Assembly (NCBI GenBank): GCA_002239065.1 | Contig: MPNO01000044.1 | Coordinates: forward strand, 1-37,500 | From: Defluviicoccus sp. bin129 | GTDB lineage: Bacteria; Pseudomonadota; Alphaproteobacteria; MPNO01 | DNA: 37,500 nt | Direction: 5' to 3' | Shown here: positions 29,804-36,365 of the stretch, one piece after another | Layout: every line of letters starts with the position of its first letter | Position numbering within the stretch: the stretch's first letter is position 1 | Notes under the pieces: model-generated | Database searches by the model: none | What the model was told of the DNA's origin: nothing | What the model saw: only the letters and a program-made list of their open reading frames with translations | Made by a program: the position numbers and the translations under genes

Positions 29804-31368
29804 CCTCGATTCCGCTCGATACCGTGTTCGCGCGCGCCGTCGCGCGCGCGCCCGGCGCGCCCGCCGTGGTCGACGGCGGGGCGCGGATGACCTACGCCGA
29901 GTGGGACGCCGAAATCGACCGCGTCGCCGCCGGCCTGGCGGGGCTCGGCGTGGACAGCGGAGACGCGGTGGCGGCGGTGCTCTCCAACCGCGTCGAGATG
30001 GCGAGCCTGTTCTGGGCGTGCCAGCGCATCGGCGCCCCCTTCGTTCCCTTCAACTGGCGCGGCAGCGCGGACGATTTCGCCTTCGTGATCGAGAATTGCG
30101 AGGCGAGGGCCTTCTTCCACGAGCCCCGGTCGGAGGCTGCGGCGCTGGAGGCGCTGCGCGCCACCGGCTTCGCCCCCGAGCGCAGCGTCCGCGTCGGCGG
30201 CGCTGCCGGAGACGGACCCGCGTTCGAGGATCTCGGCGGCCGGTCCGGTGGCTTCGAGCCCCGTGCCGTGGATCCCGCCGCGACCTGCCTGATGCTCTAC
30301 ACCTCGGGGACCACGGGCCGGCCCAAGGGCGTGCCCCGGTCGCACGACGCCGAGCGCAACGCCTCGTTCAACTGCGTCGCCCATCTGCGCTACCGCTACG
30401 GCGAGGTGCAGCTCGGCGTGATGCCGCTGTTCCACACCATGGGCGTGCGCGCGCTGGAGATGGCGACGGCGCTCAACGGTACCTTCGTCTGCATGCCGAG
30501 CTTCGATGCCGGCGAGGCGCTTGAGCTGATCGCTGCGGAGCGCATCCAGGCGCTGTTCCTGGTGCCGACGATGTTCCACGACATGGTCCACCATCCCGAC
30601 ATCGCCGCCGCCGACCTGTCCCCGGTGCGCCATATCGGCTTCGCCGGGATGTCGATGACGTCCGCGCTGACCAGGCGCTGCGCCGAGGTGTTCGAACCCG
30701 AGGTGTTCGTCAATTTCTACGGATCGTCCGAGGTCTATTCCTTTTCCTTCTGCGACCGCGTGGTCGACAAGCCGGGCTGCGCCGGGCGCGCGGCGACCGG
30801 CCAGGAGCTTCGCGTCGTGTTCGCCGATCCCGAGTTCAAGAGCGGGCCCGACGAGATCCTGCCGCAGGGCGAGATCGGCGAGGTGATCGCGCCTATGGAC
30901 GGGCTCGATGCCTTCGCCGGCTACTGGAAGCGGCCCGATTCCGACGCCAAGTCGATCCGCGGCGGCTGGTACTTTACCGGCGACCTCGGCTATTTCGACC
31001 AAGACGGCGAGCTTTTCCTCGTTGGCCGGGTCGACGACATGATCATCTCGGGCGGCGAGAACATCCATCCCGAAGAGGTCGAGGACGTGCTCGACGCGCT
31101 TCCCCCGGTGCGCCAGGCGGCGGTGGTCGGCATGCCCGACGACCGGATGGGGCAGAAGGTGGTCGCCTTCGTCGAGCCCGCCTCGGCCGAGGCCAGCGCC
31201 GAAGCTCTCGACGCCGCCTGCCTCGCCAGCGGCCTCGCCCGCTTCAAGCGGCCGCGCGCCTACGTGTTCGTCGACAGCATCCCGCGCTCGGCCTCCGGCA
31301 AGCTGCTGCGCCGCCTGCTGCGCGACGGGGAGTACGCGGTTCTGCCGGATTTCCGGAGCACCCTCTAG
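29800..31368 (+). CDS. AMP-forming acyl-CoA synthetase (acid--CoA ligase)
   Basis: A 522-residue member of the ANL adenylating superfamily. The phosphate-binding loop is YTSGTTGRPKG (167-177). Later motifs include YGSSEVYSFSF, the hinge region WYFTGDLGYFDQDGELFLVG with GRVDDMIISGGENIHPEEVE, and the C-terminal catalytic lysine Lys501 in RSASGKLLRRL. It activates a carboxylic acid to its CoA thioester. The acid is not identifiable from sequence; linkage to a molybdenum hydroxylase and an enoyl-CoA hydratase homologue suggests an aromatic or alicyclic acid. GTG 29800 overlaps the upstream stop, and 22 bases separate it from the next gene. Confidence 0.93.
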   Translation: MTSIPLDTVFARAVARAPGAPAVVDGGARMTYAEWDAEIDRVAAGLAGLGVDSGDAVAAVLSNRVEMASLFWACQRIGAPFVPFNWRGSADDFAFVIENCEARAFFHEPRSEAAALEALRATGFAPERSVRVGGAAGDGPAFEDLGGRSGGFEPRAVDPAATCLMLYTSGTTGRPKGVPRSHDAERNASFNCVAHLRYRYGEVQLGVMPLFHTMGVRALEMATALNGTFVCMPSFDAGEALELIAAERIQALFLVPTMFHDMVHHPDIAAADLSPVRHIGFAGMSMTSALTRRCAEVFEPEVFVNFYGSSEVYSFSFCDRVVDKPGCAGRAATGQELRVVFADPEFKSGPDEILPQGEIGEVIAPMDGLDAFAGYWKRPDSDAKSIRGGWYFTGDLGYFDQDGELFLVGRVDDMIISGGENIHPEEVEDVLDALPPVRQAAVVGMPDDRMGQKVVAFVEPASAEASAEALDAACLASGLARFKRPRAYVFVDSIPRSASGKLLRRLLRDGEYAVLPDFRSTL

Positions 31369-31390
31369 ACCCGAGCCCGAAGGAGACACC

Positions 31391-32203
31391 ATGGACAGGG
31401 ACTATGCCGAGCGGCGCGCGGCGCTGCTGCGCGACCTCGACGGCCTGCGCGCCGAGGTCGACCCGGAGCGGCGGATCGGACATGTCGTCCTCGACCGCCC
31501 GCCGCTCAACATCGTCTCCTACCGCGCGCGCCAGCAGATCCGCGGCCTGCTGGAAGAGATGGACGAGGACGACGATGTCGGCGTGATCTGCATCCGCGGC
31601 GCGAACGGGGTGTTCTCCTCGGGCGGCGACGTCAAATCCTTCCCCTCGATCCCGCGCAACCGCATGTCCGACCTCGCCGACGACATCGGCACGCCCGAGC
31701 GCTGCCGCAAGCCGGTGATCGCGGCGCTCGAGAAATACTGCTTCGGGGTCGGGTTCGAGCTCGCGCTCGCCTGCGATTTCCGCCTCGCGACCGAGGATTG
31801 CCTGGTCGCCCTGCCGGAAAGCGCGATCGGCCAGATGCCGGGCTCCGGCGGCAGTGTCCGGGTGGCGCGGATCGCCGGGCTGACCCGCGCCAAGGACATG
31901 GTGATGCTGGGCAAGCGCATCCCGGCCGGGCGGGCGGTCGACTGGGGGCTGCTCACCGCGACCGCCAAGGATGCCGACGGGCTGACCGCGCTGGTGCAGG
32001 ACTACGCGGCGAGGCTCAACGCGCTCGCGCCGCTCTCGCTGCAGTCGCTGAAGCGGGTGCTCAACAGCGCCTACGACACCAGCCTCAAGGTCGCGCTCGA
32101 CGTGGAGGGCCATTCCTACGAGAAGATCCGCACCACCGAGGACTATCTGGAGGGCATCGCCGCCTTCGCCGAGAAGCGCAAGCCGGTCTATCGCGGCCGC
32201 TAG
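31391..32203 (+). CDS. Enoyl-CoA hydratase/isomerase (crotonase) family protein
   Basis: A 270-residue crotonase-fold protein. The first oxyanion-hole segment is FSSGGDVKSF; the second is FGVGFELALACDFRLA. Glu123 (FEL) and Glu143 (LPESAIGQMPGSGG) match the two catalytic glutamates of enoyl-CoA hydratase and keep their 20-residue spacing (144 and 164 in the rat enzyme), so a hydratase-type reaction is possible. The N-terminal 28 residues are an acidic or basic helix before the domain. GGAGACACC precedes the ATG. Its place after the CoA ligase suggests that it acts on the CoA thioester formed there, by hydration or ring hydrolysis (inference). Confidence 0.9.
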   Translation: MDRDYAERRAALLRDLDGLRAEVDPERRIGHVVLDRPPLNIVSYRARQQIRGLLEEMDEDDDVGVICIRGANGVFSSGGDVKSFPSIPRNRMSDLADDIGTPERCRKPVIAALEKYCFGVGFELALACDFRLATEDCLVALPESAIGQMPGSGGSVRVARIAGLTRAKDMVMLGKRIPAGRAVDWGLLTATAKDADGLTALVQDYAARLNALAPLSLQSLKRVLNSAYDTSLKVALDVEGHSYEKIRTTEDYLEGIAAFAEKRKPVYRGR

Positions 32204-32242
32204 GCCGGTCCGGCTGGGCCGTCCGGAAAGGGTCCGGCGCGG

Positions 32243-33487
32243 ATGAAGCGGGCTCTCGGCTTCGAAGGCGTGGCGCTCGCGTTCGGCAATCCCGACTTCC
32301 GCCTCTACGCGCTCGCCAGCATCCCCTCGCTGCTCGGCACCTGGATCCAGCGGATCGCGGTCCTCTGGCTCGCCTGGGAGCTCACCGAATCGGGCACCTG
32401 GCTCGGCGTCCTCGCCTTCGCCGACATGCTGCCGGTGATCGTCCTCACCCCGGTGGCGGGCGCCTTCGCCGACCGGCTCGACCGGCTCGCCACCTCGCGG
32501 CTGCTGCAATACGCCATGTCGGCGCAGGCCCTGGCGCTCGCAACGCTGGTGCTCGCCGGGCTGATTACCATCGAGCTCCTGGTGCTGCTGACCTTCGTGT
32601 CGGGAACCCTGCACGCCATCTTCCATCCCTTCCGCCAGGCCCTGATCGCCAACATGGTCCAGCCCCGGGAGCTGGTCGGGGCGATCGCGGTCAATTCGAT
32701 GATGTGGCAGGCGGCGCGCTCCATCGGCCCGGCGCTCGCCGGGATCGCCATCCTCGCCTGGGGCGCCGGCGTGGCGATCGCCATCAACGTCGTGACCTAC
32801 GCGCCGTTCCTGATCGCGCTCCACCTCGTTTCGGTGCGGCGGCACGGGGCGGTCGGCGGGAAATCCCTGGCCGCGATCCCGCGCGAGATCGCCGACGGTA
32901 TCCGCCTCGCCGCCTCGCACAAGGCGATCGGACCGATATTCGTGCTGCTGTTCGCGATTTCGCTCGCCGGCCGCGCCGCGACCGAGCTGCTGCCCGGTTT
33001 CGCCGGCGCGGTGTTCGAGCGCGACGCCATGGGGCTCGCCTGGCTGACCTCGGCCGGTGGGGTCGGGGCGATGCTGGGGGCGCTGTTCGCGGTGCGCCGC
33101 AGCGCGCCGGAGCGGATGCCGCGCCGCGTGATCGGCTCGGCGGTGCTGCTGGTAGCCGCGCTGACGGGCTTCGTCGCCACCGACATCTTCGCGGTCGCGC
33201 TGCCCTGCCTCGCCATGTCGGCTTTCGCGCTCGCCATGGGCGGCGTCGGGATACAGACGATCGTCCAGTACACCGTGCCCGAGGCGTTTCGCGGCCGGGT
33301 GCTCGGCCTCTACGGGCTGCTCTGGCTCGGCTGCCCGGCGATCGGCCTGCTCGCGGTCGGCGCGCTGGCCGATGTCTGGGGGTTTCAGGCGGCGCTCGCC
33401 AGCGCGCTGCTGCTGCCGGCGGCCGCCTGGGTCTGGATCGCCGGGCGCCGCCGGCGTATCGAGGCCGGGCTGGCGCCGCCGGCTTGA
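32243..33487 (+). CDS. MFS transporter, EntS/MFS_3-like, in the catabolic operon
   Basis: A 414-residue 12-TM protein. The N-terminus FGNPDFRLYALASIPSLLGT followed by WIQRIAVLWLAWELTESGTW closely parallels the transporter at 1515-2783 (FRLFSTGN, WVQRMSVGWLAWEL). Both also share LLPGFA.AVF and GLAWLTSA.G.GAMLG segments, so the two are paralogues. The GAFADRLDRLATSR loop is the MFS signature. It lies between the hydratase and the monooxygenase on the same strand and should move the pathway substrate or a toxic intermediate across the inner membrane. Whether it imports or exports cannot be told from sequence; relatives are mostly exporters. Confidence 0.88.
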   Translation: MKRALGFEGVALAFGNPDFRLYALASIPSLLGTWIQRIAVLWLAWELTESGTWLGVLAFADMLPVIVLTPVAGAFADRLDRLATSRLLQYAMSAQALALATLVLAGLITIELLVLLTFVSGTLHAIFHPFRQALIANMVQPRELVGAIAVNSMMWQAARSIGPALAGIAILAWGAGVAIAINVVTYAPFLIALHLVSVRRHGAVGGKSLAAIPREIADGIRLAASHKAIGPIFVLLFAISLAGRAATELLPGFAGAVFERDAMGLAWLTSAGGVGAMLGALFAVRRSAPERMPRRVIGSAVLLVAALTGFVATDIFAVALPCLAMSAFALAMGGVGIQTIVQYTVPEAFRGRVLGLYGLLWLGCPAIGLLAVGALADVWGFQAALASALLLPAAAWVWIAGRRRRIEAGLAPPA

Positions 33488-33539
33488 AGCGGCGCGGCCA
33501 GCCGGAGTATCTAGGCGCGCCGGGCGAGGGAGGGACAGC

Positions 33540-34742
33540 GTGGCGAAGACGCCGGACAGGATTCTGATCGCGGGAGGCGGTCCGGTCGGGGCGATGGCGG
33601 CCCACCTGCTCGCGCGCGCCGGGCTTCCGGTCACCGTGTTCGAGAAGGAGGCGGGCGTGGTCGTCGACTACCGGGCCTCGACCATCCACCCGCCCACCCT
33701 CGACCTGCTGGAGGAATGCGGCGCGACCGATGCGATGATCGGCATGGGGCTGATCTGCCCGGTCTGGCAGTTCCGCGACCGCGAGCGGGGCAAGATCGCC
33801 GAGTTCGACCTGTCGGTGCTCGCCGGCGACACGCGCCATCCCTACCGGCTGCAATGCGAGCAGTTCAAGCTGGTCGGCTGGCTCTACGACCGGCTCGCCG
33901 AGCATGACGGGGCGTCGCTGCTGTTCGGGCACGAGGTGACCGGAATCGCCCAGGACGAGGACGGGGTAAGCGTGACCTGCCGCACGCAGGAGGGCACGGT
34001 CGAGCATCGCGGCGCCTGGCTGATCGCCGCCGATGGCGGGCGCAGCGCGGTGCGCAAGCTGCTCGACATCGGTTTCGAGGGCTTCACCCACCCGGAGCAT
34101 TTCCTGGTGTCCGGGACGCGGTTCGACTTCAAGGCGGCGCTGCCGGATATCTGCTCGGTCAACTACACCGCCGATCCGGTCGAGTGGTTCCTGCTGCTCG
34201 AGATCCCCGACATGTGGCGGATCGTGGTCCCTGTCGGGCCCTCGGTCGAGGCCGACGACGCGGTCTCCGACCGCTACCTCCAGGGCTGCCTCAACAACCT
34301 GCTGCCGCGCGACGAGCCCTACGAGATCGAGGTGCGCGCGATCTACCGGGTGAGCCAGCGCGTCGCCGACAGCTACCGGGCGGGGCGGGTGTTCCTCGCC
34401 GGCGACGCTGCCCACATCAACAACCCGCTCGGCGGGATGGGGCTCAACGGCGGGCTGCACGACGCGATCAGCCTGAGCGGGCGGATCGCCGGGGCCATGC
34501 ACGGCAGCATCGCGGAAGCCGAGCTCGACGGCTACGAGGTGGAGCGCAAGCCGGAAGCGGTCAACGCGATCAACGCGATCACCGAGCGCAACAAGAAGCT
34601 GATGGAAGAGCGCGACCCGGAAATTCGGGCGCGCAATCTCGAGGACTGGCGGGCGCTCGCCGCGGATCCGGAGCGCAGCTACCGCTATCTGCTCGACACC
34701 TCGATGATCTCGTCGCTGCGCCGCTCGGGCATGATCGCATGA
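33540..34742 (+). CDS. FAD-dependent monooxygenase, class A aromatic hydroxylase type
   Basis: A 400-residue flavoprotein of the p-hydroxybenzoate hydroxylase/PheA-like group. The Rossmann motif is ILIAGGGPVGAMAAHLLARA (8-27) with Glu at VFEKEA. The DG motif is ADGGRSAVRKLL (Asp165-Gly166). The second FAD motif is RVFLAGDAAHINNPLGGMGL (Gly288-Asp289). These three motifs together define class A monooxygenases, which use NAD(P)H directly. GTG 33540 is chosen because GAGGGAGGGACAGC lies just upstream. The stop overlaps the decarboxylase alpha start by 4 bases (ATGA), tying hydroxylation to decarboxylation. The substrate is probably a phenolic or hydroxylated heterocycle formed earlier in the pathway. 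Confidence 0.88.
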   Translation: MAKTPDRILIAGGGPVGAMAAHLLARAGLPVTVFEKEAGVVVDYRASTIHPPTLDLLEECGATDAMIGMGLICPVWQFRDRERGKIAEFDLSVLAGDTRHPYRLQCEQFKLVGWLYDRLAEHDGASLLFGHEVTGIAQDEDGVSVTCRTQEGTVEHRGAWLIAADGGRSAVRKLLDIGFEGFTHPEHFLVSGTRFDFKAALPDICSVNYTADPVEWFLLLEIPDMWRIVVPVGPSVEADDAVSDRYLQGCLNNLLPRDEPYEIEVRAIYRVSQRVADSYRAGRVFLAGDAAHINNPLGGMGLNGGLHDAISLSGRIAGAMHGSIAEAELDGYEVERKPEAVNAINAITERNKKLMEERDPEIRARNLEDWRALAADPERSYRYLLDTSMISSLRRSGMIA

Positions 34743-35269
34743 ACCGGGACAGCTCGATGGAAGACTGGCCGGACGCGGTGTTCGGCGTGCTCGGCGAGGC
34801 CGGGGTGCGCCAGGTCTACTACGTCCCCGATAACGGCCATCGCCGGCTGATCGAGCGCTGCCACGCCGACAACGCGATGCTCGCCACAAGGCTTACCGGC
34901 GAGGAGGAGGGCGTCGCCGCGCTCACCGGCGCCTGGCTCGGCGGCGACCGCGGCGTGCTGCTGATGCAGTCGAGCGGCGTCGGCAAGTGCATCAACATGA
35001 TGGGCATCGTCCAGGAATGCCGGGTGCCGCTGCTGATGCTGGTGACGATGCGCGGGCAGTGGGGCGAGTTCAACCCGTGGCAGGTCCCGATGGGCCGGGC
35101 GACGGCGCCCGTCCTCGAGGCCGCGGGGGTCATGGTGCACGCGGTGGACGACGCCGCCCGGGTCGCCGAGACCGTCCGCGCCGCCGCCCGGCTCGCCTTC
35201 GATGCCTACCGCCCGGTCGCCGTGCTGATCGGCCAGCGCGTGGTCGGCTTCAAGGACTGGACCAGGTGA
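34739..35269 (+). CDS. ThDP-dependent decarboxylase, alpha (pyrimidine-binding) subunit
   Basis: A 176-residue protein matching the N-terminal half of ThDP 2-oxoacid decarboxylases such as sulfopyruvate decarboxylase ComD and phosphonopyruvate decarboxylase. The segment LATRLTGEEEGVAALTGAWL holds Glu55-Glu57, one of which should be the ThDP-activating glutamate. GVLLMQSSGVGKCINMMG is the matching stretch of the Pyr domain. Methionine and sulfolactate genes are absent, so sulfopyruvate is not implied. ATG 34739 overlaps the monooxygenase stop, and the TGA overlaps the GTG of the beta subunit. It is expected to pair with the next gene to form the active site. Confidence 0.85.
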   Translation: MNRDSSMEDWPDAVFGVLGEAGVRQVYYVPDNGHRRLIERCHADNAMLATRLTGEEEGVAALTGAWLGGDRGVLLMQSSGVGKCINMMGIVQECRVPLLMLVTMRGQWGEFNPWQVPMGRATAPVLEAAGVMVHAVDDAARVAETVRAAARLAFDAYRPVAVLIGQRVVGFKDWTR

Positions 35270-35856
35270 GCGCCGCCCGTCTCGACCGGCGCGACGTCGT
35301 CGCCCGCATCCTCGCGGAACGCGGCGACACGCTGGTGGTGACCGGCCTCGGCTCGACCACCTGGGACGCCGCCGCCGCCGGCGACCACCGCAACAATTTC
35401 TACCTGTGGGGCGGCATGGGGGGTGCGGCGATGGTCGGTCTGGGGCTTGCCAACGCGCAGCCCGGCCGCCGCGTCCTGGTGATCACCGGGGACGGCGAGA
35501 TGCTGATGGGGCTCGGCGCGCTGGCGACGATCGGGACCGCGGCGCCGGCCAATCTCGCGGTCGCGGTGGTCGACAACGAGCGCTACGGCGAGACCGGGAT
35601 GCAGGAGACCCACACGGCGCACGGCGTCGACCTGGCGGCGGTGGCGGCAGGCGCCGGTTTCGCCGCCGCCGCGACGCTCAGGACCATGGACGAGGTCGAG
35701 GCCTGGATCCCCCGGCTCCTCGGTGGCCCCGGCCCGCTATTCGCCGCCGTCAAGGTGGGGATCGAACCGGCGCCGATGGCGCTGCCGCTGCGCGACGGCG
35801 CGGCGATCCGCGCGCGGTTCCGCGACGCGGTGCTGGGCGGCAGGGCGGAAGAGTAG
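35266..35856 (+). CDS. ThDP-dependent decarboxylase, beta (pyrophosphate-binding) subunit
   Basis: A 196-residue protein matching the C-terminal half of ThDP decarboxylases (ComE-like). The ThDP/Mg2+ motif is GDG at Gly75-Gly77 with the second Asn at 104 (VVDNERYGETG), a normal GDG-x(26)-N spacing. LGSTTWDAAAAGDHRNNFYL and GGMGGAAMVGLGLANAQPGR precede it. Together with the alpha subunit it should decarboxylate a 2-oxo acid, non-oxidatively. GTG 35266 overlaps the alpha stop (GTGA). Split two-gene decarboxylases of this type are typical of sulfopyruvate and phosphonopyruvate decarboxylase relatives, but neither pathway is supported by neighbours. Confidence 0.87.
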   Translation: MSAARLDRRDVVARILAERGDTLVVTGLGSTTWDAAAAGDHRNNFYLWGGMGGAAMVGLGLANAQPGRRVLVITGDGEMLMGLGALATIGTAAPANLAVAVVDNERYGETGMQETHTAHGVDLAAVAAGAGFAAAATLRTMDEVEAWIPRLLGGPGPLFAAVKVGIEPAPMALPLRDGAAIRARFRDAVLGGRAEE

Positions 35857-35931
35857 ACGCCGCGCGCTCGGTGACCGCGCGCGGGACGGGTGGTATCCTG
35901 CTTCCGCAATGGCCAACCGAGGAGGCTGAAC

Positions 35932-36249
35932 ATGGCGGTAACCGCGATCGTGCGCTTCAACCTGCCCGAGGACAAGACGCGCGAGGCGGCGAAGGCCGCG
36001 TTCGAGGCGTCGGCGCCGCTCTACCGGGGCGTCCAGGGGCTGGTGCGCAAATACTATCTCCTCTCCGAGGACGGGCGGACCGGCGGCGGCGTCTATCTCT
36101 TCGAGTCGCGCGAGGACGCCGAACGCCTCTACGACGCGGCCTGGCGGGCCGGCATCCGCGAGCGCCTCGGCGCCGAGCCCATGATCGAGTATTTCGAGTC
36201 GCCGGTCATCGTCGACAACGACGCGGGCGCGATCTCGACCGCGGCCTGA
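35932..36249 (+). CDS. YdhR-like monooxygenase/ABM-fold protein
   Basis: A 105-residue dimeric alpha-beta barrel protein resembling YdhR/antibiotic biosynthesis monooxygenase-like proteins: AVTAIVRFNLPEDKTREAAK, YRGVQGLVRKYYLLSEDGRT, GGGVYLFESREDAERLYDAA and PMIEYFESPVIVDN. Relatives often act on aromatic or quinone intermediates without cofactors, and many have no known substrate. GGAGG 6-10 bases upstream supports the ATG at 35932. It is the last gene of the plus-strand run, 75 bases after the decarboxylase, and a GCGGCG/CGCCGC hairpin follows it at 36257-36278. It may catalyse a late oxidation in the pathway (inference). Confidence 0.8.
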   Translation: MAVTAIVRFNLPEDKTREAAKAAFEASAPLYRGVQGLVRKYYLLSEDGRTGGGVYLFESREDAERLYDAAWRAGIRERLGAEPMIEYFESPVIVDNDAGAISTAA

Positions 36250-36256
36250 CGCCGGG

Positions 36257-36278
36257 GCGGCGGTTCGCGAGGCGCCGC
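36257..36278 (+). terminator. Weak hairpin after the catabolic operon
   Basis: GCGGCG (36257-36262) and CGCCGC (36273-36278) form a 6-bp stem with a 10-base loop, 7 bases after the YdhR-like stop. No U-tract follows, so a true intrinsic terminator is uncertain. Confidence 0.25.
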
Positions 36279-36328
36279 TATCGCTCCTGATTCGGTCGGG
36301 CAGCGCTAAATTCTGGGCATTGCCAACC

Positions 36329-36358
36329 TTGACCAAATAGGTCGGGGTGAGGTATCAC
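36329..36358 (+). promoter_or_regulatory. Possible promoter of the HD-domain gene, with a small palindrome
   Basis: TTGACC at 36329-36334 and TATCAC at 36353-36358 are 18 bases apart. Transcription would start very near the GTG at 36366, giving a leaderless message. GACC-AAATA-GGTC (36331-36343) overlaps the -35 and could be an operator. Confidence 0.3.
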
Positions 36359-36365
36359 GGCCGGC

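Noticed and set aside
31244..33634. A 796-codon minus-strand frame over the crotonase and MFS genes
   Set aside because: Composition is typical of an antisense shadow and it has no recognisable domain.
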